From positions 6,528,353 to 6,592,352 of the forward strand of contig CP054936.1 of the NCBI GenBank assembly GCA_013364255.1: DNA of 64,000 nt, given 5' to 3'. Origin of the DNA: Streptomyces seoulensis (GTDB lineage Bacteria; Actinomycetota; Actinomycetes; Streptomycetales; Streptomycetaceae). The stretch's first letter is position 1. Each line of letters begins with the position of its first letter. The translations under genes and the position numbers were made by a program. A model generated the notes under the pieces. That model did no database searches. It saw only the letters and a program-made list of their open reading frames with translations, and was not told the origin of the DNA. Shown piece by piece: positions 9,965 to 20,492 of the stretch.

Positions 9965-11524
9965 TCAGACCGCGGCCCGCGCCGGCTCCACCGGCTCCGG
10001 CTCCGCATCAGGGGTCCTGACGTGGACCTTCCGCAGGGTCGCCCCCGCGGCCGCCGCCGCCAGCAGCAGGACCGCCGTCGCCGCGAGCGCCGCGCCGTGC
10101 ATCCCCGTGGTGAAGGCGTGCCGGGCCGCCGTCGCCAGGGCCGTGCCCGCCTCGGCCGGCAGGCGGTCCGCGACCGCGAGGGCGGAGCCTAGGGTCTCGC
10201 GGGCGGGGGCCGGGGCGCCGGCGGGCATCTCGTGGCGGTAGACCGCCGTGCCGACGGAGCCGAGCACCGCCATCCCCAGCGCGCCGCCGAACTCCTGGCC
10301 CGTCTCCAGCAGTGACGCGGCCGAGCCCGCCCGCTCCACCGGGACCGCGCTCAGCGCCAGGTCGGTCATCTGGGACAGCACCATCACGATCCCGGAGGCG
10401 AGCACCGCGCACCCGGCCAGCAGCAGCCAGAGCGAGTCGGTGCCGGTCAGCGCCAGCAGGCCGTAGCCGGCCGCGCCGATCGTGAAGCCCGCCGTGACGA
10501 CGTAGGCCCGGTTGACGCCCTTCCGCACCAGCTGGGTCGCCAGCGGCGCCGCCAGGCCGATCGGCACCGAGGGCAGCAGCGCCCACAGGGCGGCCTCCAG
10601 CGCGCTCTTGCCGAGCACCGACTGCAGGTACTGCGTGGTGAAGAACGCCGAGCCCATCATCGCGAACGACGAGACCAGGTTGAGGAGCACCGCGGGGGCG
10701 AAGGCCCGGCCGCGGAACAGGGCCGGCGAGATCATCGGCGAGGCGGCCGTGCGCTGGCGCTGGACGAAGAGGGCCGCGAAGAGCAGGCCGACGCCGATCG
10801 AGACGGCGTACAGCGGGTGCACGCCCTCGGCGGCGATCTCCTTGAGGCCGTAGACCACGGGCAGTACCGCGGCCATCGACAGCGGCACGCCGACGAGGTC
10901 GAAGCGGCCGGGCGCGGGGTTCTTCGACTCGGGCAGCAGGATCGGGCCGAGCACCAGCAGCAGGACCATCGCGGGCAGGTTGACCAGGAAGACCGAACCC
11001 CACCAGAAGTACTGCACCAGGACGCCGCTGAGCACCGAGCCGAGCGCGATGCCGCCGGTCATGACGCCGGACCAGATGCCGATCGCCTTCGCCCGCTGGC
11101 CCGGGTCGGTGAACATCGTGCGGACGATCGCCATCGTCGAGGGCATGAGGGTCGCGCCGCCGATGCCGAGGACCGCGCGGGCGGCGATCAGGGTCTCGGC
11201 GCTGTTCGCGTACGCCGCCGCGAGCGAGGCGGCGCCGAAGGCGGCGGCGCCGGTCAGCAGGAGCCGGCGGCGGCCGACGCGGTCGCCGAGCGAGCCCATC
11301 GTCATCAGCAGGCCGGCCAGGACGAAGGCGTAGATGTCGAAGATCCACAGCTGCTGGGTGCCGCTGGGCCGCAGGTCCGCGTTGATCGCCGGGATCGCGA
11401 AGTACAGGACCGAGACGTCCATCGAGACCAGCAGCAGCGGCAGCATCAGCACACCCAGGGCGGTCCATTCACGGCGGCCGGCCCGTGCGGCCGGGAGCGG
11501 GGTGGTGCTCGTCGGGTTCGTCAT
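9965..11524 (-). CDS. MFS drug exporter, DHA2 (14-helix) family
   Basis: 519-residue proton-driven exporter of the EmrB/QacA type. Helices run through the whole chain. Motif A is seen as GSLGDRVGRRRLLL between helices 2 and 3. The antiporter motif C region is GIWSGVMTGGIALGSVLSG in helix 5. The first helix carries LLLVSMDVSVLYFAIPAIN, typical of the family. It is divergent from a TetR gene with a shared intergenic operator, the standard layout of a repressor-controlled efflux pump. Substrate unknown. Confidence 0.92.
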   Translation of the reverse strand: MTNPTSTTPLPAARAGRREWTALGVLMLPLLLVSMDVSVLYFAIPAINADLRPSGTQQLWIFDIYAFVLAGLLMTMGSLGDRVGRRRLLLTGAAAFGAASLAAAYANSAETLIAARAVLGIGGATLMPSTMAIVRTMFTDPGQRAKAIGIWSGVMTGGIALGSVLSGVLVQYFWWGSVFLVNLPAMVLLLVLGPILLPESKNPAPGRFDLVGVPLSMAAVLPVVYGLKEIAAEGVHPLYAVSIGVGLLFAALFVQRQRTAASPMISPALFRGRAFAPAVLLNLVSSFAMMGSAFFTTQYLQSVLGKSALEAALWALLPSVPIGLAAPLATQLVRKGVNRAYVVTAGFTIGAAGYGLLALTGTDSLWLLLAGCAVLASGIVMVLSQMTDLALSAVPVERAGSAASLLETGQEFGGALGMAVLGSVGTAVYRHEMPAGAPAPARETLGSALAVADRLPAEAGTALATAARHAFTTGMHGAALAATAVLLLAAAAAGATLRKVHVRTPDAEPEPVEPARAAV

Positions 11525-11534
11525 GACGAGGAAT

Positions 11535-11572
11535 GTACAAGCGTCTTAAACGTTTGTCTAGAACGCTTGTAT
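11535..11572. promoter_or_regulatory. Candidate TetR operator between exporter and regulator
   Basis: Outer arms TACAAGCG (11536-11543) and CGCTTGTA (11564-11571) are perfect. An inner copy ACGTTTGT (11550-11557) makes a second imperfect dyad with the left arm. The stretch is strikingly AT-rich for this genome and lies just upstream of the exporter start, so repressor bound here would cover its promoter. Confidence 0.65.
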
Positions 11573-11620
11573 AGGACAGTCGTCTGGGACAGGCGTATGA
11601 ACGGTGGGTAGGGTGGGCGC

Positions 11621-12225
11621 ATGGGACATCGTGAGGATCTGCTGGAGGGCGCGAAGCGCTGCCTGCTGGCGAAGGGCTTCCTGCGCACGACGGCGCGCGA
11701 CATCGTCAAGGAGTCGGGGACCAACCTCGCCTCCATCGGCTACCACTACGGGTCGAAGGACGCGCTGCTGGTGGAGGCGTACATCTCGCTGGTCGAGGGG
11801 ATGAGCGACGGCGACGGCGGTTCCGGCTGGGGGACGGGCGGCGGCACCGGCAGCCGCGCCGGCTCACTGGAGCGGTTCCAGGAGGTGTGGGCGAACGTCA
11901 TCCGCTCGGTGCCCGAGACGCGCGCGATCTGGCTGGTCAGCTTCGAACTGGTCCTCCAGGGCGACCGCATGCCGGAGGTGCGCAAGCTGCTGGCGCAGGC
12001 CCAGGAGGAGGGCCGCTCGGGCATCGTCCCGCTGTTCACCGACGTCCCGGAGGCCGACCTCGACACGGAGACCGCCGACACCGAGGGCCGCCTCTACCAG
12101 ACCCTCCTCCAGGGCCTCATGGTCCAGTGGCTGTTCGACCCCGGCACCGCCACCCACGCCGACCAGCTCACCGAGGGCCTGCGCCGGGTGATCGCGGGCG
12201 CCACGGAGGAGCGGGCGGGCGAAGG

Positions 12226-12229
<4 letters not shown>
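11621..12229 (+). CDS. TetR-family repressor, probable regulator of the divergent exporter
   Basis: 202 residues. The N-terminal helix-turn-helix spans about 5-50 (AKRCLLAKGFLRTTARDIV, then LASIGYHYGSKDALL, the recognition helix with its YHYGSKD signature). The rest is the ligand-binding domain. Its C-terminal stop overlaps the stop of the convergent PucR-type gene by the palindrome CTAG. Context points to repression of the adjacent DHA2 pump and itself; the inducer is unknown. Confidence 0.9.
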
Positions 12230-13665
<1,436 letters not shown>

Positions 13666-13732
13666 CCCGCCATTGTCCCGCACTCCGGCAGCGCCTTCAT
13701 ACATCTGTCTGAGATCGACTCCGCTGATGCGT

Positions 13733-13742
13733 GACAGCTGTC
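13733..13742. promoter_or_regulatory. Perfect palindrome GACAGCTGTC in the put intergenic region
   Basis: A 10-bp perfect palindrome in the 179-base gap between the divergent PucR-type regulator and proline dehydrogenase; candidate operator. Confidence 0.35.
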
Positions 13743-13791
13743 GATGGCCGAGGATCGGAGGGTTCCCTAGCTTTCACAGTGGTTCTCCGTG

Positions 13792-13809
13792 CCGTTCCCG
13801 AATGAACGG
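13792..13809. promoter_or_regulatory. Inverted repeat CCGTTC-6-GAACGG upstream of proline dehydrogenase
   Basis: Six-base perfect arms around CCGAAT, ending 35 bases before the chosen start. It is suitably placed for an activator or repressor of the proline genes. Confidence 0.35.
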
Positions 13810-13844
13810 GTAGCGGACTTTTACTGACTGTTGTGGAGGTTCCC

Positions 13845-14825
13845 GTGCTGGGTCCCGTGATTCTTGCCGCGTCGCGCAGCGACCGGATGCGACGTCTGAT
13901 CTCGGCGGCCCCGGTGACCAAGCAGGTCGTGGACCGCTTCATCCCCGGCGAGACCGTGACCGACATCGTCCCGATCATCGAGGACCTCACGGCCAAGGGC
14001 CTGGAGCTGACCATGGACGTGGTCGGCGAGGACATCACCACGCCCGAGCAGGCCACCGCCGCCCGGGACGCCTACCTGGCGCTGATCGACCACATCGAGG
14101 ACCTGGACCTCGGCCCGCGGGTCGAGATGTCCGTCAAGCTCTCCATGTTCGGTCAGTCCCTCCCGTCTCCCGCCACCGCCCTCAACGGAGAGCCCTCCGG
14201 GCTCGCCCCCGCATTCAACGGCGGCCACGAGCTGGCCCTCGCCAACGTCCGCCCGGTCGTCGAGGCCGCCGCCGCCATCGGCACCACGGTCACCCTGGAC
14301 GCGGAGGACCACACCACCCTCGACTCGATGTTCGCCATCCACGAGGAGCTGCGGAAGGACTTCCCGCAGACCGGCTGCGTCATCCAGGCCTACCTGTTCC
14401 GCACCGAGGCCGACGCGCGCCGCCTCGCCGCGGCCGGCAGCCGCGTACGGTTGGTGAAGGGCGCCTACAAGGAGCCCGCCGAGGTCGCCCACCAGAACAA
14501 GCACGAGATCGACAAGGCGTACGTGCGGATCCTGAAGACCCTCATGGAGGGCGACGGATACCCGATGATCGGCTCGCACGACCCGCGGCTGATCTCCATA
14601 GGCCAGGAACTCGCCCGCACGGCCGGCCGCAAGCTGGACGAGTACGAGTTCCAGATGCTCTACGGCATCCGCGGCGACGAGCACCTGCGCCTGGCCGCCG
14701 AGGGCCACCGCATGCGTGTCTACACCGCCTACGGCACCGACTGGTACGGCTACTTCATGCGCCGTCTCGCGGAGAAGCCGGCCAACCTGCGCTTCTTCTT
14801 GCGTTCGATGGTCAGCAAGGGCTGA
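13845..14825 (+). CDS. Proline dehydrogenase (monofunctional PRODH)
   Basis: FAD enzyme oxidising L-proline to pyrroline-5-carboxylate. 326 residues, the size of monofunctional bacterial PRODH. Recognisable (beta/alpha)8-barrel segments: VEMSVKLSMFGQS, TLDAEDHTTLDSMF, GCVIQAYLFRTEAD, RLVKGAYKEPAEVA, the C-terminal YEFQMLYGIRGD and YGTDWYGYFMRRLAEKPANL. GTG 13845 was chosen because GGAGG sits 5 bases before it. It is followed 66 bases later by the P5C dehydrogenase gene, so the pair performs proline to glutamate. Confidence 0.94.
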   Translation: MLGPVILAASRSDRMRRLISAAPVTKQVVDRFIPGETVTDIVPIIEDLTAKGLELTMDVVGEDITTPEQATAARDAYLALIDHIEDLDLGPRVEMSVKLSMFGQSLPSPATALNGEPSGLAPAFNGGHELALANVRPVVEAAAAIGTTVTLDAEDHTTLDSMFAIHEELRKDFPQTGCVIQAYLFRTEADARRLAAAGSRVRLVKGAYKEPAEVAHQNKHEIDKAYVRILKTLMEGDGYPMIGSHDPRLISIGQELARTAGRKLDEYEFQMLYGIRGDEHLRLAAEGHRMRVYTAYGTDWYGYFMRRLAEKPANLRFFLRSMVSKG

Positions 14826-14891
14826 GCCCGCACCCCCGCGGCCCGCACCCCCGGCCCGCAACACCGCTCACCTCAAGGAGTTACGGAACAC

Positions 14892-16523
<1,632 letters not shown>

Positions 16524-16534
16524 CACCCAGGTGT

Positions 16535-16572
16535 GCGAACGGGCCGGATCCTCCTGGACCCGGCCCGTTCGC
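16535..16572 (+). terminator. Terminator after P5C dehydrogenase
   Basis: GCGAACGGGCCGG pairs with CCGGCCCGTTCGC around a 12-base loop. It lies between converging genes. Confidence 0.8.
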
Positions 16573-16601
16573 GTGTCTGCGGGCCGTGCCGTACGGGCGG
16601 A

Positions 16602-16808
16602 CTAGCCGGGCATCTCCGTGCGCTCCCACCACTCGTACACGGGCAGCCTGCCCTCCGGCGTGTCCGTCTCGCGCCCGGTCGGCCGGAAGTGCTCGTAACC
16701 GCCCCGGAGTTCGATCTTCGCGTCGTCGCCCGGCGCAGGGCGCGCGACGATCCGTCCGGGCAGGTCCTGCGGGCCGCCCTCCAGAAGTGCCTTGGCCGTG
16801 TCGTCCAT
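16602..16808 (-). CDS. Small DUF5988-like protein
   Basis: 68 residues. The pattern LLEGGPQDLPGRIV, then IELRGGYEHFRPT, then LPVYEWWERTEM is what I recall for the DUF5988 family of small Streptomyces proteins of unknown function. No membrane segment or signal. It sits alone on the minus strand between the proline genes and an acetyltransferase. No function can be proposed. Confidence 0.7.
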   Translation of the reverse strand: MDDTAKALLEGGPQDLPGRIVARPAPGDDAKIELRGGYEHFRPTGRETDTPEGRLPVYEWWERTEMPG

Positions 16809-16930
16809 GACCTCACCGTTCCCGCGCCGCGCCCCGATGCCGCCTGTCGGGCCGAGGATCAGCCGGGTGGGCGATGCGGGCCGCCGAAAACCCCTCGCCC
16901 GCGACCTCCGGGCACTCGGATACTGACCCG

Positions 16931-17470
16931 ATGGCCCTCCTCATCCGCACCGCCCACACCGCCGAACTCGCCCCGACCGAACTGCGCGCCGTCCGCGACC
17001 TGCTGGACGACGCCTTCGAGGGGGATTTCAGCGACGACGACTGGGACCACACGCTGGGCGGCGTCCACGCGCTGGCGTACGACGTGCAGGGCCTCGCCGG
17101 GCACGGCTCCGTGGTCCAGCGGCGGGCGCGCCACCAGGGGCGCTGGCGGCGGGTCGGGTACGTCGAAGGGGTGGCGGTGCGGGGGGACGTGCGGCGCACC
17201 GGGATCGGCGGCCGCGTCATGACCGCTCTGGAGGAGGTCGTCACGCGCGCGTACGCGTTCGGGGCGCTGTCCGCCAGCGCCGCCGGCGCGCCGCTGTACA
17301 CGGCCCGGGGCTGGCGGCCGTGGGCCGGGCCGCTGTGCGCGCTCGGCCCGGACGGCGTGGTGCGGCTGGCCGGGGAGGAGGGCTCCACCTATCTGTGGCC
17401 CGCCCCGGCGGACGCGGACGATCCCGGCGCCGAACTGGTCTTCGACTGGCGCGACGGCGACGTCTTCTGA
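16931..17470 (+). CDS. GNAT acetyltransferase of the aminoglycoside 2'-N-acetyltransferase (AAC(2')) type
   Basis: 179 residues, matching the length of AAC(2')-I enzymes. It shares with them the ordered segments DWDHTLGGVHALAY, VVQRRARHQGR, VGYVEGVAVRGDVRRTGIG (the acetyl-CoA pyrophosphate loop), LGALSASA-type FGALSASA, LYTARGWRPWAGP and the C-terminal LVFDWRDGDVF. That colinearity is stronger than for GNATs in general. The expected reaction is acetyl-CoA-dependent N-acetylation of an aminoglycoside-like amine; the physiological substrate may differ. ATG 16931 gives the family length. No strong ribosome site is visible. Confidence 0.82.
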   Translation: MALLIRTAHTAELAPTELRAVRDLLDDAFEGDFSDDDWDHTLGGVHALAYDVQGLAGHGSVVQRRARHQGRWRRVGYVEGVAVRGDVRRTGIGGRVMTALEEVVTRAYAFGALSASAAGAPLYTARGWRPWAGPLCALGPDGVVRLAGEEGSTYLWPAPADADDPGAELVFDWRDGDVF

Positions 17471-17756
17471 CCCGCTTCCGGGAGAACCGCAGGTCACGGC
17501 GGTGCGGGGGCGATCGCCGTCTCAGATAGTAGGAAGTCCGAGTAATTATGCAGACAGCCGCGCGCTCCTCGCTTAGTTTTGTAGAGGACGAACGTCACGC
17601 TCGACCCAGCGAAGGGCGGTCGTGAGCCGGGCCCCGTGCAGGCCACCCCTGCGGCGCCGCGCTCCCCGCCCACTCCGGCGTCTCGCCACCCCCCTCTGCC
17701 CCACGCACTCCGGGTGCTCCCCCCCGCGTGCGCTCCTTCGAAGGAGTCGATCCGCC
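17471..17756. other. Intergenic region with an AT-rich island
   Basis: Bases 17519-17580 form an unusually AT-rich patch (AGATAGTAGGAAGTCCGAG, TAATTATGC, TTAGTTTTGTAGAGG) in very GC-rich surroundings. It probably holds the promoter of the small gene at 17757. No exact -35/-10 pair could be fixed. Confidence 0.35.
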
Positions 17757-17888
17757 ATGGCCGAGACGACCGTCCGCCGCCGAGTCCGCCACGCCTCCCG
17801 TACGAGCGAGTCCGACCGCAAGAACGCCGCCGCCGCCCTCCAGCGCGCCCTCGACCGCCGGGACAACGGCGGCCAGACCGGCCACTGA
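17757..17888 (+). CDS. Small basic protein (43 aa) upstream of leuB
   Basis: MAETTVRRRVRHASRTSESD begins a 43-residue, Arg-rich chain ending in a helix-prone DRKNAAAALQRALDRRDNGG. AAGGAG lies 10 bases before ATG 17757, and codon use is normal for the genome, so it is a credible gene. It is 91 bases ahead of leuB in the same direction. No family with known function recognised; the charge suggests nucleic-acid or protein binding, which is a guess. Confidence 0.65.
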   Translation: MAETTVRRRVRHASRTSESDRKNAAAALQRALDRRDNGGQTGH

Positions 17889-17922
17889 CCTCCATCGATC
17901 CCCACCGGCCCCGGCCGGGGAG

Positions 17923-17941
17923 ACGTCCATATGGCGGACGT
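17923..17941. promoter_or_regulatory. Inverted repeat ACGTCC-7-GGACGT upstream of leuB
   Basis: Perfect 6-bp arms, 39 bases before the leuB start. A related palindrome, TCGGACGTCCGA, lies upstream of ilvE (19192). The shared GGACGT/ACGTCC core suggests one regulator for both. Confidence 0.45.
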
Positions 17942-17979
17942 GCCGTGTCATCTCTCGGGACGAGGAGTAGGGTGCCGAC

Positions 17980-19023
17980 ATGTCTCGCAGCATCGATCTC
18001 GCAGTGATCCCCGGTGACGGCATCGGCCAGGAAGTGGTGGCCGAGGGCCTGAAGGTCCTGACCGCCGTCCTCCCGCAGGACGTGAAGCTGGAGACCAAGG
18101 AGTTCGACTTCGGCGCCCGGCGCTACCACGCCACGGGCGAGACGCTCACCGACGCCGACCTCGACGCCCTCAAGGCGCACGACGCCATCCTGCTCGGCGC
18201 CATCGGCGACCCGTCGGTGCCCTCCGGCGTCCTGGAGCGCGGCTTCCTGCTCAAGCTGCGCTTCGCCTTCGACCACCACGTCAACCTGCGCCCGAGCAAG
18301 CTCCTGCCCGGCGTCGCCACCCCGCTCGCCGGCGACCCGCGGATCGACTTCGTCGTCGTCCGCGAGGGCACCGAGGGCCCCTACACGGGCAACGGCGGCA
18401 CCATCCGCAAGGGCACCGCGCACGAGGTGGCCACCGAGGTCTCGGTCAACACCGCCTTCGGCGTCGAGCGCGTCGTCCGCGACGCCTTCGCCCGCGCCCA
18501 GGCCCGCCCGCGCAAGAAGCTCACGCTGGTCCACAAGAACAACGTGCTGACCTTCGCCGGCCACCTGTGGACGAACGTCTTCAACAAGGTGGCCGAGGAG
18601 TACCCCGAGGTCGCCACCGAGTACATCCACGTCGACGCCGCCACCATCTACCTGGTCACCCAGCCCGAGCGCTTCGACGTCATCGTCACCGACAACCTCT
18701 TCGGCGACATCATCACCGACCTCGCCGCGGCCGTCTCCGGCGGCATCGGCGTGGCCGCCTCGGGCAACATCAACCCGAGCGGCGCGTTCCCGTCGATGTT
18801 CGAGCCGGTCCACGGCTCGGCCCCGGACATCGCCGGCCAGGGCAAGGCCGACCCCACCGCCACGGTGCTCTCCGTCGCCCTGCTCCTGCGCCACCTCGGC
18901 TACGAGGCCGAGGCGACCCGGATCGAGGACGCCGTCTCCGCCGACCTCGCGGAGCGCGGCGGGCTGCCGGCGCGCAGCACCTCCGAGATCGGCGACGCGC
19001 TGGCCGTACGAGTAGCCGGCTGA
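17980..19023 (+). CDS. leuB: 3-isopropylmalate dehydrogenase
   Basis: Oxidative decarboxylation of 3-isopropylmalate in leucine synthesis. 347 residues. Motifs: AVIPGDGIGQEVVAEGLKVL, LRPSKLLPGV with substrate Arg, VVREGTEGPYTGNGG, HKNNVLTFAGHLWTNVF with the catalytic Lys, VTDNLFGDIITDLAAAVSGG (metal-binding Asp), EPVHGSAPDIAGQGKADPTA (NAD site). This is the actinobacterial short form close to isocitrate/tartrate dehydrogenases. GAGGAG lies 12 bases before ATG 17980. Its partner genes leuCD are 44 kb away in this window, so the pathway is split. Confidence 0.95.
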   Translation: MSRSIDLAVIPGDGIGQEVVAEGLKVLTAVLPQDVKLETKEFDFGARRYHATGETLTDADLDALKAHDAILLGAIGDPSVPSGVLERGFLLKLRFAFDHHVNLRPSKLLPGVATPLAGDPRIDFVVVREGTEGPYTGNGGTIRKGTAHEVATEVSVNTAFGVERVVRDAFARAQARPRKKLTLVHKNNVLTFAGHLWTNVFNKVAEEYPEVATEYIHVDAATIYLVTQPERFDVIVTDNLFGDIITDLAAAVSGGIGVAASGNINPSGAFPSMFEPVHGSAPDIAGQGKADPTATVLSVALLLRHLGYEAEATRIEDAVSADLAERGGLPARSTSEIGDALAVRVAG

Positions 19024-19155
19024 CCCGCCGCTCGCACCATCGAAGCCGTCGGGTCGCATTCCGCGCCCGGCGGCTTTCCCGTGTCCGCCGCCGGGTGCCA
19101 CCATCAAACCCCGGGCCGCCTTTCACCCCGATTCCGTCCGCAGCGGGCCCCGCGC

Positions 19156-19161
19156 GATAAT
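19156..19161 (+). promoter_or_regulatory. Possible -10 element GATAAT ahead of ilvE
   Basis: GATAAT is a good -10 match in GC-rich DNA, 24 bases before the upstream ORF. No convincing -35 lies 16-19 bases upstream, so an activator would be needed if it is real. Confidence 0.35.
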
Positions 19162-19179
19162 CGAACGCGGAGCCGCGGC

Positions 19180-19278
19180 ATGAGGGAATGCTCGGACGTC
19201 CGACCACTGGCCGGAAACGGTCGTGACGGGCGTGAATGCGGCCCGTCACGACAACCGGTGAAGGACATCCATTCATGA
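19180..19278 (+). CDS. Upstream ORF overlapping the ilvE start (32 codons)
   Basis: ATG 19180 opens a 32-residue frame (MRECSDVRPLAGNGRDGREC and onward) whose TGA overlaps the ilvE ATG in the tetranucleotide ATGA. It encloses the 11-bp hairpin at 19221-19251. No good ribosome site precedes it. It could couple ilvE translation to its own, or be accidental. It contains Val, Leu and Ile, but not in a run. Confidence 0.35.
   Translation: MRECSDVRPLAGNGRDGRECGPSRQPVKDIHS
19192..19203. promoter_or_regulatory. Perfect palindrome TCGGACGTCCGA upstream of ilvE
   Basis: 12-bp perfect palindrome between the possible -10 and ilvE. It shares its core with the leuB dyad; candidate operator. Confidence 0.45.
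19221..19251 (+). promoter_or_regulatory. Strong hairpin in the ilvE 5' region
   Basis: Arms TCGTGACGGGC and GCCCGTCACGA (11 bp, perfect) around a 9-base loop, ending 9 bases before the GAAGGA ribosome site of ilvE. There is no T-run, so a terminator role is unlikely. It is a candidate RNA control element or operator. Confidence 0.6.
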
Positions 19279-20363
19279 CGACGCCCACGATCGAGCTCAA
19301 GCCCTCCGCCCATCCGCTGTCCGCCGCCGAGCGTGAGGCGATCCTGGCCAGCCCCGGCTTCGGCCGCCACTTCACCGACCACATGGTGACGATCCGGTGG
19401 ACCGAGGGCCGCGGCTGGCACGACGCGCAGCTCGTCCCGTACGGCCCGATCTCCATCGACCCCTCCTGCCACGTCCTGCACTACGGCCAGGAGATCTTCG
19501 AGGGGCTCAAGGCGTACCGCCGGCCCGACGGCTCGGTCGCGGTCTTCCGCCCGGAGGCCAACGCCCGCCGCTTCCGGAACTCCGCCCGCCGCATGGCCAT
19601 GGCCGAGCTGCCGGAGGAGCTGTTCATCGAGGCGCTGGACGCGCTGCTGACGCAGGACGCCGCCTGGGTCCCGCCGCACGGCGGGGAGGAGTCGCTGTAC
19701 CTGCGGCCGTTCATGTTCGCCTCGGAGACCGGGCTCGGCGTCCACCCGGCCAACGAGTACCTGTTCATGCTGATCGCCTCGCCCTCCGGCGCGTACTTCG
19801 CCGGCGGCGTCAAGCCGGTCACCATCTGGGTCGCCGAGGACCACGTCCGCGCGGTGCCCGGCGGCACCGGCGACGCCAAGACCGGCGGCAACTACGCGGC
19901 CTCCCTGCTGCCCCAGGCCGAGGCCGCCGCGCACGGCTGCGACCAGGTCGTCTACCTCGACGCGGTGACCCGCACCAAGGTCGAGGAGAGCGGCAGCATG
20001 AACGTCGCCTTCGTCTACGGCGACCGGATCGTCACTCCGGAGCTGAGCGGCTCCATCCTGGAGGGCATCACCCGCGACTCCCTCCTCCAGGTCGCCCGCG
20101 ACCTCGGTCTTCAGGCCGAGGAGGGCGTGATCACCCTGGAGCAGTGGCGGGCCGACGCCGCCTCCGGCGCGCTCACCGAGGTCTTCGCCTGCGGCACCGC
20201 CGCGGTGGTCACCCCGATCGGCCACGTCAAGACCAAGTCGGACGCCTGGACCCACGGCGACGGCACGCCCGGCGCGGTCACCCTGCGCCTGCGCGAGGCG
20301 CTGCTGGGCATCCAGCGCGGCGCCGTCGAGGACAAGCACGGCTGGATGCACCAGATCGGCTGA
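19275..20363 (+). CDS. ilvE: Branched-chain amino-acid aminotransferase
   Basis: PLP enzyme making the final transamination of valine, leucine and isoleucine synthesis with glutamate. 362 residues, class II BCAT length. Motifs: HYGQEIFEGLKAYRRPDGS, ARRFRNSARRMAMAELPEE, YLRPFMFASETGLGVHPA, the PLP-lysine segment GTGDAKTGGNYAASLLPQ, the DAVTRTKVEESGSMNVAFVY loop and LEGITRDSLL. ATG 19275 follows GAAGGA at 9 bases. The 5' region carries an upstream ORF, a palindrome and a hairpin. Confidence 0.95.
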   Translation: MTTPTIELKPSAHPLSAAEREAILASPGFGRHFTDHMVTIRWTEGRGWHDAQLVPYGPISIDPSCHVLHYGQEIFEGLKAYRRPDGSVAVFRPEANARRFRNSARRMAMAELPEELFIEALDALLTQDAAWVPPHGGEESLYLRPFMFASETGLGVHPANEYLFMLIASPSGAYFAGGVKPVTIWVAEDHVRAVPGGTGDAKTGGNYAASLLPQAEAAAHGCDQVVYLDAVTRTKVEESGSMNVAFVYGDRIVTPELSGSILEGITRDSLLQVARDLGLQAEEGVITLEQWRADAASGALTEVFACGTAAVVTPIGHVKTKSDAWTHGDGTPGAVTLRLREALLGIQRGAVEDKHGWMHQIG

Positions 20364-20457
20364 CGCCCCGCGTCCGGACCGGGCCCCGCGCGTGCCCCGG
20401 TCCCGACGGGCGTCCCGGCCGGGCACCGCGAGTGACCCGGCCGGGAGTCTCGTCGCC

Positions 20458-20485
20458 CCTGCCGCGGACCCGGGTCCGCGGCAGG
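20458..20485. terminator. 28-bp perfect palindrome between ilvE and the convergent transporter
   Basis: CCTGCCGCGGACCC is directly followed by its exact reverse complement. It is located between converging genes 8 bases from the transporter stop, consistent with a bidirectional terminator of the T-less Streptomyces type. Confidence 0.65.
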
Positions 20486-20492
20486 CGCCGGT

